From: Calcarisporiella thermophila CBS 279.70
Taxonomy: Eukaryota; Calcarisporiellomycota
Length of the DNA stretch: 64,000 nt
Assembly: GCF_041956535.1 (NCBI RefSeq)
Contig: NW_027192202.1
Span: 459,474-523,473, forward strand
Reading direction: 5' to 3'
Below, one piece after another: positions 35,262-45,849 of this stretch. A program made the translations under genes and the position numbers. Numbering within the stretch: the stretch's first letter is position 1; each line of letters begins with the position of its first letter. The notes under the pieces are model-generated. The model had not been told where the DNA came from. It saw only the letters and a list, made by a program, of their open reading frames with translations, and ran no database searches.

Positions 35262-35729
35262 TCAGGGTAGACCCTTTGGGACCGAAGGAAGGGGTCCCAA
35301 CTTCTCCATTGCCTTTCGTGCCTCCATCCTCTCCTTCTTGAGCCTAATCTCCCGCTCCCGTAGGTAAAAAATGTTCCTGTTCAGAATAAATTGGTTGCTC
35401 TTGGGCAGCGGTGGGGGAGGGGAGGTTGCCTCCTTCTCATTCCCCGTCTGCTTCTCCTTCTCGCCTTTGGTCTCTGGTTTATCCTTTGTAGACGCTTCCG
35501 CACTTTCATCTGGCTTACTTGTCTCCCTTGCGTTGGCACTTGGGGATGATGGAGCGGGAGGGGGCACTGGTGTACAGAATCCTCGATCATCCAGATGTGA
35601 ACCACATACATAAAACCAATCCGTCCCTGCCTCATTGGCGAGAAATGTTTTAACCAGTTTGTTGCATATAAAACAAGGACGCTCCGCTGAGGTTGCTGTG
35701 CGACGGATATAGAGGTTTGGTAAGGACAT
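35262..35729 (-). CDS. VFA1: Vps4-associated protein 1 (Vfa1)
   Basis: A single exon of 155 residues. The N-terminal zinc-binding segment shows RPCFICNKLVKTFL and, about 20 residues on, FYVCGSHLDDRGFC, the paired cysteine pattern I associate with the VPS4-associated protein family. Yeast Vfa1 binds and stimulates the ESCRT-III-disassembling ATPase Vps4 on endosomes. The middle is disordered, rich in Lys, Glu, Ser and Pro. The C-terminal helix (NIFYLREREIRLKKERMEARKAMEKLG) corresponds in position to the segment expected to contact the Vps4 MIT domain; this last point is inferred from the family. Length is slightly shorter than the yeast protein. Confidence 0.85.
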   Translation of the reverse strand: MSLPNLYIRRTATSAERPCFICNKLVKTFLANEAGTDWFYVCGSHLDDRGFCTPVPPPAPSSPSANARETSKPDESAEASTKDKPETKGEKEKQTGNEKEATSPPPPLPKSNQFILNRNIFYLREREIRLKKERMEARKAMEKLGPLPSVPKGLP

Positions 35730-36363
35730 GCGGGGAAGGAGAGGGGAGGAAAGTGAGATTCGATCTTGAGAGGGCCGCTAGTACCAAGACAAGTTTTGGA
35801 TCCACAATCTTAGTTGTGACTGCGCCCCCTCATAAGGTTTGGAAAGAGGTCAACACATGATTTTGAAGTATTAATACCGTGTAACCAAGATACAAGCAAA
35901 CAGCACAGCCAATCTGGCAATAGGATACACTAGATATAAAAATTGTCTCCAAAGCAGCTGCAAGGAAGTGGACATAAATAATAAGGCAAGAAATAAAAAA
36001 AAAAGACAGATATAAAAACTACAAGAAGATATTCACAACCTTCTTTTAAATGCATTATATATCGAATGAACATGGTTGCTTCAGTTGATGTGGGGAGGGA
36101 GGTGGAGGTGGGGAGAGGATAAGGATGAGACCAAAAAAGTTCTAGAAGTAGTCTCTCACGTCGGAGTCATCGAGGTCAGTGGTGGAGAATGCTACAGCCT
36201 ACGAGTTATTCATTTAGTCGAGTTTAAGCGATAACGCAAATGAGTAGAAGTGGATAGAAGAATGTCCCGATGCGAAACCGCGTATGAAAACATTTTTTCT
36301 CTTCGGCACAGAAAGAACGCCAATGATACACGTCACAGTGCAGTCGATAGCACCCGATGGCTA
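35730..36363. other. Spacer, Vfa1 promoter and RING 3' end
   Basis: No coding signal. The left part should be the Vfa1 promoter and the right part the 3' UTR of the RING gene, both on the minus strand. Confidence 0.45.
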
Positions 36364-37057
36364 TCATCTAAATGCGGCGGAAGCGGGGAGCTCGTTTGGA
36401 GGGATGAAGATACTGGCCGCGGGCTCTGCAGCTTTCGGAGGCTTCGTTGGCTCGTCTATACAATAGAAAAGGAAGGATCAGTCAGTGAACTGGCGTCTCT
36501 AGCGTCCACTAGAAGAGCAAATCACCAAAAAATTGCAGCTCAGCTTTGCAGGTCGGACAACAGCTCGACTGTTTCCCCACGAACCACTGGTCAATGCAGT
36601 CAACATGGAACTCGTGCTGGCAATCCAACCGCCGTACCAGCTCGCCCTCTCCTACCACCTCTAGACATATCGGGCACACGTCTTCCGGTTCATCCTTGGC
36701 CGAACTGGCCGATGAATTGGAGACGGCTTCTGCGCCCTGACTTTCAAAGGATGAATGCGGACCCGATTTGCTTCGTGAGTGAGGGTGAGCGGGAAAACGG
36801 CTCTCGATGTATTCGATGCTGACGGAAGGAACGGGGTGCAAATCACATCTAGTGAGCGGGAGATCCGAGCTGTAAGAAGACCGCGAGCAAATCCGCGCTC
36901 TGCATAGAATGCTAACCCAAGATCGCAGAGAGTATTAGATCGATCAAATAAATGCGCTCGTTGCGGCGAAACCTTACCACCCTATAAAAATGAGTTTGAC
37001 CAGCACTGCTACCGCAATCAATGTAATGTATATCGCTTTGAAATCATTCTCGCCCAT
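36364..37057 (-). CDS. Membrane-anchored RING-H2 E3 ubiquitin ligase
   Basis: Three exons, 37057-36978, 36869-36526 and 36455-36364, join in frame to about 171 residues. Residues ~6-26 (IYITLIAVAVLVKLIFIG after a short MGENDFKA start) form one membrane helix. A Ser-rich acidic spacer precedes the RING-H2 finger: CPICLEVVGEGELVRRLDC, then QHEFHVDC and CCPTC, matching C-x2-C-x14-C-x-H-x2-H-x2-C...C-x2-C. The C-terminus is Pro/Ala-rich (EPTKPPKAAEPAA). The layout resembles ATL-type ligases that ubiquitinate membrane or secretory substrates. The first intron donor has a near alternative, but only the chosen pair avoids a stop. No orthologue is assigned. Confidence 0.8.
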
Positions 37058-37709
37058 GGTTTGAGCAGAACCTGTTTAGGGACTACCTAACAATCGATCG
37101 AAGGATATTAAATGAGATTTTGCTCAGGGCGTTTGATTGGAATATTTACAAAGCCATTTTGATGCCAATTCAAGCCTCCTATTGGACGATGCTGACTACC
37201 CGAAATATCCATATCTTTATATTGGCTGTGAAGCTCAGTATGCAGCCGAGGCTGCAGGCTCAGTGGTTTTTTCCGCTTCCTAGCATGAGGTGCAGCCGAC
37301 GGCCTGATCCATTTCCCGGAATTCACCAAAGCATTCCAACACCTCATCGGTATGGTCCTCAGCGAGGACATATTTGCTTACTTCCCTACCCCTATTTGTG
37401 TCCATTCATCTATCGGCCCATTTTGATGCCAAAAGCAAAGAGCACTATTACCATGTTCTGGCTTAGTTACACCATTTAAGTTGTTTTCCTACATTGGAGA
37501 GTGAAATAGATGTAGAAGAGCTTTTCAGTCCACCATGTCTCCATTTAGATTGAAAGGGCAATATATTTGTACAGGAAAAAAAAAAGGCTACAGGGCAGAA
37601 ATAGGCGGATATAATAAGGTGCCGTATAAGATAAGTTATCGAGGGGAAGTAGAAAGAATTAAATTAAGAGAAACCGAAAAAAAGAACCAGCTTTTTTTCC
37701 CCAAGACGT
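37058..37709. other. Spacer, RING promoter and secreted-protein 3' end
   Basis: No supported gene. Short overlapping frames on both strands at 37108-37479 have no domain similarity and no favoured reading. Confidence 0.45.
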
Positions 37710-38693
37710 TTAGTTCTTTCCTTCATCCTTGCTCGCCACGAACTCATCTGTTTCCTGGACTTGGCCACCAGCAGGGACGGAAGTTTGAGGAGATTGTGCG
37801 GCAGGCGATTGGGTCGAGTCGGAACCATAGAGATTTTCAGCGGTCTGAGGAGCTGCAGCAGGGGGAGCTTGCTCCTGTTGTTGCTGCTTCTGGTCCTCGG
37901 ACTCTTTCTTCTTGTCGTTCTTCTTCTTACCTTCGTCCTTCTTTTCGGACTTTTGCTGCTCCTGCTGCTGCTGCTGCTCTTGAGGTTGGGCCTGGGTATT
38001 GTCCTGAATCTGTGTTTGGGTTGCGTCCTGATTCACAGCCGACGGGTTCTCGGTTGTGGTGTTGTTACCCTGGCCATTGTTTTCCACAGCTTGCCCGTCT
38101 TTCTTCTCGCCTTCGTTTTGACCCTTCTTCTCCTCGTTCATGTTCTTCTCATTCTTCTTGTCCTTGCCCTTGCCCTTGCCCTTGTTCTTACCCTTGCCGT
38201 GCTTCTTCTTTCCCTTCTTGCGATTCTTCTTCTCGCAGCCCTCCTCTTTGCTCTTGCCCTTAGACTTGCGCATTTCTTCAATCATTTCAAGCAGCTTCTT
38301 GCCCTTCTCTTCCCCAACCGTGGCCTTCACCTCCTCGGCCATAGCGTCGAAGGAATCTTTCTTGCCAGACTCGGCTTGCACCTTGTTCTCCTTCGACTCT
38401 GCCTTTTCGTTCTTCTTGGACTCCTTATTCTCGGACTCCTTCTTTCCCGACTCCTTCTTCTCGGACTCCTTCTTCTCGGGCGATTGAGCAGTGGGGTCCG
38501 TTGGGGTCTGAGTGGCATTTTGAGGGACCTGAGATAGCTGCACTTCGTTCTGCTGCTTCTGAACCTCGAATTCACCATCTCGACGCAAAAGGCCGCCAGT
38601 CAGCTGCTGGTGCTGCTGCTGCTGATAGATGGGGGCGGCAATGGCGCCGGAGGACAGGAACACAACAAAAGAGATGAGAGGAATGAAACGCAT
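37710..38693 (-). CDS. Secreted Lys/Glu/Gln-rich low-complexity protein
   Basis: A single exon of about 327 residues from the Met at 38693, which opens a good signal peptide (MRFIPLISFVVFLSSGAIAA). A Met ten codons upstream is also in frame. The mature part starts Gln-rich (PIYQQQQHQQ), has a dibasic RRD site at about residues 37-39 that Kex2 might cut, then long Lys/Glu-rich segments with repeated EKKESEKKESGKKES units. A short ordered-looking helix (SFDAMAEEVKATVGEEKGKK) and a Lys/Gly basic patch follow, and the tail is Gln/Ser/Pro-rich with NNTTTEN giving possible N-glycosylation. No family was recognised. It may be a cell-wall or matrix protein. Its architecture recalls the secreted protein at 8.2 kb, though no shared motif was found. 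Confidence 0.75.
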   Translation of the reverse strand: MRFIPLISFVVFLSSGAIAAPIYQQQQHQQLTGGLLRRDGEFEVQKQQNEVQLSQVPQNATQTPTDPTAQSPEKKESEKKESGKKESENKESKKNEKAESKENKVQAESGKKDSFDAMAEEVKATVGEEKGKKLLEMIEEMRKSKGKSKEEGCEKKNRKKGKKKHGKGKNKGKGKGKDKKNEKNMNEEKKGQNEGEKKDGQAVENNGQGNNTTTENPSAVNQDATQTQIQDNTQAQPQEQQQQQEQQKSEKKDEGKKKNDKKKESEDQKQQQQEQAPPAAAPQTAENLYGSDSTQSPAAQSPQTSVPAGGQVQETDEFVASKDEGKN

Positions 38694-39609
38694 GATGAAA
38701 AATGGATAGGATGATAGAGGCAATGAAAATAACTATGCGACACTTCACAGAAGTTCACAGAAACCGTGGAGGGAAATGAAATAAAGAGTGAGTAGTGAGA
38801 TAAATAGAGAAGACCGGAGAACTAGCTCGACGGTTGATGGGAATAATCAAAGTGCAAAAAAAAAAGAGGGGATGAAAGAAATGAAAAAAGGTCGAGAGAA
38901 ATGGAAAGCGCGGAAACAAGGAGGGCAGGCCTTTATAGAGGAGCAGTGGCAAGGTTTAATTGTTGGTAGCGCAAGCTTCGAGATCGGACTTGCTACCACG
39001 TCTGAGTTAGTGGGTGACCCACCCATTCCGCAGCAAAGTAACAGCCAAACGTCGCGGCTGAGTGGTGGAGGCTTTATTGGGATTATCTAAAAATCAATGG
39101 CACCTGGCAGTTGGAATGACCACTTTTATTGACCTGACTCGGCCACAAATGATCAGCGCGCTCGTTCTCATTTGCGGGTGCCTGCATTTGGCTGATTTCT
39201 TACCAAGCCCCTGAGCGTGGCCAGTGTCCCAGCCCCGCTGCCCTCATTCGTCCGCCTTAGTCATAGTGCGACACACAATAATTACTCGAATTCTTGCTTT
39301 CTGGAAACTGCAAGCTGGGTCGAGACACATGTGGATTCGCCCTGAATCAAGGCCCCCCCTCCTCCTCCTCCTTAAAAGAGCATAGTCGTCAACAAACACA
39401 AATATAAGCGCCGCATTTTTTATTCAGAGTTTGGTTTAGTAGGTGAGTGAGGATCCAGTGGTGGCACACAGGAGTCGATCCAATGGGGATGGCAGCAATC
39501 ACGGTAAAGATAAATGGGAATAGCAGTAATAAATAATAACATAAGAGGAATAGCATTTATATACATGGAAAGTTGGTCGCGACCGACGTCACAGAGCGAG
39601 GCAAAGTGT
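38694..39609. other. Spacer, secreted-protein promoter and Zn2Cys6 3' end
   Basis: No supported gene. A GACGTCA (CRE-type) box lies near 39585-39592, close to the 3' end of the Zn2Cys6 gene. Confidence 0.4.
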
Positions 39610-40524
39610 CTAATATCTCGCCCTCTTTGCAAACGGCCCCTCCACTTCCTCCTTCTCCTCCTCCTCCTCCTCCTCCTCCTCCTCTCCGTCTCCAGCTGGT
39701 GAAACTCGTGCTGTTTCGAATGCACCCCACCCTTTCTCAGTTCCTGGCCCTCCCCGTGGGCTCGGACCGGGTGAGTCCGAGACCGAGGCCAGTGAAGTGG
39801 AGGAGAGCGCGGTATTGCCGCCAAAATCGAAAGTGCTCGGTGCGGAGAGCTGGCCCGCGGGGAGAATCCATTCGTCTATCAGGTAGGTCCGTCTTGCCGC
39901 GCGTAGATTCTCCTCTAGGTGCTGTAGTCGTTCGCACATGGCACTAATCTTTTGAGTGAAGGTCTCCATGAATCCTTCAAGCTCGCTGTCCTCCTCGTTT
40001 GTGCCCACCTGCGGCACTCGAACATAATGGCATTCGTGGCCGGAGCGGGCGCAGCGATGGCAGGATGGATATTCAAAATCGCATTTGACTTTGCGTGCCC
40101 GACAACGCTGGCAAGCACGAGTGGAGAACTTGCCGCCGGGGAGAAGGGCGCGTTGGGAGGGTGAAACGGACGACGCTGCCGGGGTCTCGGTGATCGAAAG
40201 ATCGGCCGGAGTTGGGGTTGAGGCTGGAGTGGACCAGGGGTTGGAGGCCGAAGCGGAAGCGGCGGGGAGCGGAGGATAGGCATATTTTATGGGCGAAAAG
40301 AAGAAGGTGCTGGTAGCGGGGAAGAGGGTTGATTCTCCAAACTCACTCAGCACATTGCTTGCGCTGTGGGTGGTGTTGGAAAGCGTGGGGGTGGACTCTT
40401 CGGACACGGGAGGCGTCACTCCACACATCTCGGGCAAGAAAATGAATGCAGTCGAGTCAGCCGTTGACAATTCCGTGTCGAGATGTCCATTCATCGATGG
40501 ATTCATGTTTAGTTGGGAGCTCAT
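39610..40524 (-). CDS. Zn2Cys6 transcription factor
   Basis: A single exon of 304 residues. The binuclear zinc cluster at about residues 137-163 reads C-QR-C-RARKVK-C, DFEYPS-C, HR-C and ARSGHE-C, an exact C-x2-C-x6-C-x6-C-x2-C-x6-C. The linker that follows (EGFMETFTQKISAMCERLQHLEENLR) is a likely short coiled coil for dimerisation. The first 130 residues are Ser/Thr/Pro-rich. The C-terminus has a poly-Glu run ending with a basic KRARY. The usual fungal middle-homology domain of ~400 residues is absent, so this is a short member of the family. Target genes cannot be inferred. Confidence 0.9.
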   Translation of the reverse strand: MSSQLNMNPSMNGHLDTELSTADSTAFIFLPEMCGVTPPVSEESTPTLSNTTHSASNVLSEFGESTLFPATSTFFFSPIKYAYPPLPAASASASNPWSTPASTPTPADLSITETPAASSVSPSQRALLPGGKFSTRACQRCRARKVKCDFEYPSCHRCARSGHECHYVRVPQVGTNEEDSELEGFMETFTQKISAMCERLQHLEENLRAARRTYLIDEWILPAGQLSAPSTFDFGGNTALSSTSLASVSDSPGPSPRGGPGTEKGWGAFETARVSPAGDGEEEEEEEEEEKEEVEGPFAKRARY

Positions 40525-42868
40525 CCCTCACCTCTATCGTTGGTTTCCAGAGAATGGGCAAGGGATTAGGCGGAGGATGAGAGGGTAAAAGCAAACCAGC
40601 AACAAATAAACGCGGCAGTGGCATAAATCCTATGCACCGAGCCCGCGACCGCGCGATTGAGTAGCAGTCACATTTGCCACTTGATTTCGTATGCTTGGTC
40701 ACAAGAAAATTTAAATTCAATTCCACACCTTTTTCGCTGCGAGAAGATCGGATTTCGGGTTGGGAGGCCTCGGCAACCCCCTCAAACGGAAGTTGCTCCC
40801 GCAAATCCGGGAGAGGGGGAGAAGGGTCAATCCAGATCACTAGGCTCTGGAAGCAAGCCATTTCACCAAATATGCCGGGCTAGGCTCTTTGCCATCCTTC
40901 ACGCCTACAGCCGAGAAAACTCTTCCCTTTTCTTTTTGAGGTTGCATTAAGGAGAAGATCCTATGTGACCATTCCCTCCCATTGGAGTGGGAACTCTTCA
41001 GTATTTCCAAAAAGACCATGGAATCTTCTTAAAAAACAAGTCCCGCTCTTGACACACCAAATAGAATTGTTCTACAGGATTGTTTTGGAAGATATATCGG
41101 AGGGTGGAAGGGGGCCCATCCGAAAGAAGTCCGAGCTGGTTATGGGCACTAGGTAGTAGTCCAAGACGGCGGTGGGAACAATAGCTACATTTATTAGCGA
41201 AAACTTTGCACAGCGAGTAGAGGAGATCAAAGGTTCGTATATGCTTGGTCACTCAGGAAGCACGTACGAATCGATCCTCAGTGGTAGAGTTGCCTAGTTT
41301 TCTCTGGATCCTGAGAAAAAGGCAGAGAGCAAGCAATCCCAAATTATTTGAATTTCCCAACTCATGTAGAAGCCAAACACTTGAGTATTGGGCCTTATGG
41401 CAAATGCCAACTATGAGAAACGAAAATGATCCCTCCTCACATTATATTGGTTCGTAGAGCAATTCAGGAGAAGAGTCCCGATCAATGTAGCCTTTGTTTA
41501 CGCCTACCCATTACTGTTTCCACCATGCCCATGTGGTTTCCTTCCAGAATTTTTTCTCCCTCTCTGTTGACTTCATCTCTCGGGTGTTTGTTAATCGATG
41601 TGCCGTCTGAAATTCATACATATTACGCGTTTTCCCGCAATAATAGCCGTGTATATTAGACGGAATCCCGCCAAACAGGTTGTTCTCTGGGAGCTAGGCT
41701 ATGAGTGGGAATATGTGATAAAAAGCGCGCCGTTGGTCACTATGCGACTCCCTGCTCTGTATTACACGGGGAACTTCTCCCGGCCTGACCTGCTCCCCAT
41801 CCATCCTTGGTGGTGCCATCGCTTCAGCAGATTCGAGGCCCACCTCACTAGGATGGCTAAGCTTTTCCAATATTGGCTGTTGCTCTTTCCATCTTCATGA
41901 TAAGAAAAAAAAATATGTCAATTTCTTCCCTATAAGCCACCCTATGGCAACTAATTAGGCCCACGAATTAGGGTGAAAATATACAAAAAGTCCAAGCGTT
42001 GATGAGAAAAATGGAAGCGATTCGTGTTTCGTTTAAGACAGGCTATTTTCTTGAAGTGAATCAGGCCGATGACGACACCAGCTAAAAGAAAGAAAATTGA
42101 GCCGAAAAATTAAACAAAAAGGAGAGCACGGCCCAATGGTTCTAAGAATTTCAAAGCTACAATGGAAGGAGGGGGAGCACAGGCATTCGCTCTTTGGTTA
42201 AAGTATCACCCGCTCGCTAATTGGTTTTAGACTTTGGTAGCTCCCTTCTCAAGACTTGGCGAATCTGAGGGGCCCGTCCTCCCGACTTCATATGGATACC
42301 ATCCGAGCATCCGAGTGTGTCGCCTAGAGGAAGCACGAGCCCTGTTTTCCAACCTCAGGCAATTTTCGTTGTGTGCTTAGATTCTCTCCCGGTCCCTTTA
42401 TCTTTCATCACCGTGAATCTACTTCCCCGACCGTTCGGAGTTTTTAATTCCCCCTTACTCACCAAGATCGTTCCGGATATCCTCATGCAGGACCAAATTT
42501 AATTAAACTTTCATTGGCGTTCATTTTCATTTAATAATAATATTAATAAAATCGATTTCCATTATCATCATGTCATGATAGCCATCTAATCATCTAATTT
42601 AATTGATTTTGTCAGGAGGAGGAACTCTGTCCATGATCGCCGCAAGGGAGGTCTCTCCATAGCATACGACGTGGAAACCATACTTCCAGTATCGGGCGGG
42701 AAAAAAAAAACAAGGAATTCAAAGTACAAGGATAAAAACAACATCATAGAGCCAAAGGCGGGTGGGATTAAATAGTAAGAGTATTAAATAATATGGGAAA
42801 AAGACAAAGAAAATAATTACAAGTTACAGTGAAAAATCAAAGATGAAAAGAAGAACATAACAGTCGAA
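40525..42868. other. Gene-poor gap
   Basis: About 2.3 kb upstream of the Zn2Cys6 gene and downstream of the receptor gene. Several overlapping short frames occur on both strands (for example 40457-40950 and 41598-41900), but none has a domain, a consistent frame or plausible exon borders. Composition is near the regional average. Confidence 0.4.
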
Positions 42869-44211
42869 TTATGCACTCCATTCGGTGGGGGGCTTCCATT
42901 GCCGAAGATCCACGTCCGACATCGATTCACTCAACGATCCTCCAAGACTCGGACGCCGCTCCCCAACCGAGGGGATGGCAATGGACAGAGGGGCGTCCTC
43001 AATCGTGGCCTCTCTTAACTCCAACTCCTCGATCTCATCTGTCTCATTGTTTTTTCTCATCGAGGACAACACGTCTTTGCCCTGGAAGGCCTTCATGGAC
43101 AGCGTTTCCGCCCCATGATTGGAAACAAAGCCCGTCCCACTCGTATTCGTATTCACTTCGTCCCGCTTTTTGCGCCTAAGGCACGGGAAAATACATTCGA
43201 AAAAGCGTGCCGTGGTGCCAAACACTATGAAAAGGCCGATGCCGGCGGTTGGGCCCGAGAATTCATCCAGGCCAGGTTCACTTGGCTTTTCGTTGCTGCT
43301 TGGATTCTCACTCCATACGACGATGGTAGAAACTAATGAAAAAAAAAACAAGTGGACATCTAGTCAGTGATCTCGCCCCATGCACATCGGGTGGGCAGGA
43401 AAATGGCTTACTGTTAGCAAGGATGATAACCACGCCGTAGATGATACAGAACACTATCATACGAATGCAAAGACTGGCAATGAAAATAAAAGGTCTTAAT
43501 ACGCGGATGAAGGCATTGATTAGCAAGCTCTAAAACCAAATACCTCTTCTTGATCCGCGTCTGGTTCGCATTATCCCTTCTTACTCGATTTAATGAGCTT
43601 GTTTTGCTCCGGGTTGATTTGAGAAAAGTGACTCGGTGCCGAATCACAATATAGGCACAAATCACGGCGAAGCCCACGCCCGGGACCGCGCTGATGATGG
43701 AGGGGAACATGGTGGTCGGCACTCTTACTGAATTGTCAACGGTGCAAAAGAAAATCATGGGCCCCGTACCAAAACCGGGGCGATTACGTAGGATAATCAG
43801 AGCCACCAGCTCAATCAAAAGCGGGAGCCCAAACGTTATAAAAGCGAACCAGTGCCATAATTCTCGATCACTGCGCGAGAGGCGCCTTGTGATTATCAGC
43901 CAGAGATTCAGCCCGACGCCAAAAGCTCCAAAGCTGGCCGCGTTATGGAAGTAATCCTCGAGGTACGCTTGCACTGCGCAAAGGGGAGTGCCCGCCAGCG
44001 GCTGGATGTTGTTGCCGTAGGGCAAGACGGTTAAGAGTTCCACCACAGCAAGGAGCATGGTGGAGACCATGACACAAATTAAGCTCGGGCTAGTGTGCCG
44101 CATTATGAGACTCACAAGGAGGTAGGCGCTGACCAAAAATGAGAGGCATTGGAGGGCAATATAGAGTTGGAGTATAGGTGGATATTCAGCCATTGTGTTG
44201 TATGAAGACAC
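42869..44211 (-). CDS. Seven-helix G-protein-coupled receptor (CAR-like)
   Basis: Exons 44211-43585, 43529-43412 and 43332-42869 join in frame to about 402 residues. Seven hydrophobic segments are visible, with short loops and a cytoplasmic tail. The last helices come from the second and third exons (RPFIFIASLCIRMIVFCIIYG and GIGLFIVFGTTARFFE). The closing GLFIVFG block recalls the cAMP-receptor-like group of fungal and Dictyostelium GPCRs, which sense nutrients or small molecules and signal through heterotrimeric G proteins; the ligand here is unknown. Conserved cysteines CAVQAYLED and FFCTVDN may form the usual extracellular disulfide. The tail is Ser- and acidic-rich (phosphorylation likely). 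The first intron is 55 nt. A second Met seven codons in (44193) is an alternative start. Confidence 0.85.
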
Positions 44212-45100
44212 ATAGGGGGAAAAGAGGAGAGAGGAGGGGGGAATGCGTTGTCTAGATGCTTCAGGGGTGTATCCCTACAGCAGCCGGTTAAACTCACTTG
44301 CAAGCAAACAAGCAGTAAGGGAAGGGGGGAGAGGGGGAGAGAGAAAGGTAAGCAATGGGGGATTTTCTCTTGTTAGTATGAGGGGGAATGGAGAGCTTGG
44401 GCAACTAGGCAAGGGTGCGAAAACAGAATGATTGAATCCCAAGCCAAAAAATAAAGGGTTCAGGAATAAATAGGAGGACTATAGGGAAGAGCCAAACAAC
44501 TATCCGATCGGAAAAGAGGCGTTTGGATTTGTTGTCTCTGATTCGGGGATCGAGTGATGTTGCACACCATTGGCAGGTGAAACACGGTTGATTTTGCTGT
44601 AATTTCGGAAGAGGAGAGGTCTGGTACTTTTTCAATCCTTCTCTTGACTGAGTCAGCCTATGTTTAGGATGCGCTAGGCACAGGGTGCGATCCCAGGGGA
44701 AGCCTTTTGGCTGCTACGCTATGACAACCGCATCTGCTCGCCTAGTGTGCCCGAGCAGGTCATGAGCCTTGCTTGCACCGTTCCCATGATCGGTTTGACC
44801 ATAGAGCAGAGTGATTTGCGTTTGTTCTCTTTCACAGGGCAAGACTTGGACTGTGTACCAAGAGGTGTATTTGGCTCAAATGTTCTACGAAGAGATAAAC
44901 AATTTTTTCTTCGGTGCAACGGGTTGGAGGATCGGGGGGGGGGGGGATAGGCAAGAAAATTTAGTATAGGATGTGGACAAAGGTTGCGCAAACGTAATAT
45001 AATTTCCATTTGGTAAATAGCGGTTTTGCTCGTATCTAAGAGATGCGAGACATTCTAATGATATTAATAAATTTCGTAATCAATAGAGTAAGCAAGTGGA
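44212..45100. other. Spacer with G-run
   Basis: Receptor promoter on the left and 3' region of the next minus-strand gene on the right. A 13-G run lies at about 44934-44946. No gene is supported. Confidence 0.45.
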
Positions 45101-45762
45101 CTATCCCGATTCAGGCTGCCTAATAGCAGCCAAAGCCTTCGAGGGTGGCTCTACCCCCCATTCCCTCGCCCGTTCCTGGACATCCATTAAAACATTCTCC
45201 ACTCGGACTCGGTCGGTCACGCTGATCGAGGCAGTGCTTGCCATCTTTCGCAGAATATGTGTCCACGCAAGGTCCAATTCTCGTAATGCATGCTGAATCT
45301 GTGCACTCTCTTGCTCTGGGAGGGCTCTAGGGGGGTGCTGTCGTAGTGCGGGGAAGAAGCTGGGGATATAGTCGGTGAGGATGTCCGAGGTGAGATTGAG
45401 AAGCAGTTGCACGGCAACGGGAACTGAGGGGAGAGAGAGAATCGTGACGAATATTTGATGGATATCATGCCATAGAGCATCGAGATCTTTGTAGTAATTC
45501 TCTGTATCATCCCCAGGGATCCGCCATAAACTGCGATGGAAGCACGAGCAGTGCATGCAAAATATAAAAAAGTCGCAGGGATACTGGTATTAAAATCTGG
45601 AATCACATCAAGAATGTCCTAATAATCAAACCTCATGCGAACTCTTCTTGTGACAAGCAGTATTGCATCCTCCAGATGAGTTATGGCTTCTCGCTCTGTT
45701 TGACGCGAGCCTTGATCGAGAATATCCGCAATGCTTCTCTCATTCAAATTCGCACCCGTCAT
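45101..45762 (-). CDS. Unknown small helical protein
   Basis: Exons 45762-45632 and 45530-45101 join in frame to about 186 residues. Reading through the intron meets a stop, so splicing is needed. The protein is mostly helical by composition, with regularly spaced Leu/Ile/Val, WRIPGDDTENYYKDLDALWH, LPSVPVAVQLLLNLTSDILTDYIPSFFPALR and a charged C-terminal helix. No signal peptide, membrane helix or known motif is seen. It diverges from the ALKBH6 gene over 87 bp containing a double ACGTCA element, so co-regulation is plausible. I do not recognise the family. Confidence 0.65.
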
Positions 45763-45849
45763 TATATTTGTGACAAGTGGCAAAGTCAATTGAAATGAAA
45801 AATTGGGTAGCCAAAAAATTCACGTCACGTCAGGGCAGTTAACATTCCC
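45763..45849. promoter_or_regulatory. 87-bp divergent promoter with tandem CRE-type sites
   Basis: Very short spacer between two outward-facing start codons. ACGTCACGTCA at 45822-45832 contains two overlapping ACGTCA cores, the half-site of cAMP-response/ATF bZIP elements. Confidence 0.5.

Noticed and set aside
37761-38537. Leu-rich 258-codon plus-strand frame resembling a membrane protein
   Set aside because: Antisense of Lys/Glu-rich codons in the secreted-protein gene gives false Leu/Phe richness.
40457-40950. Overlapping short frames on both strands upstream of the Zn2Cys6 gene
   Set aside because: No consistent frame, no domain and no plausible splice sites.
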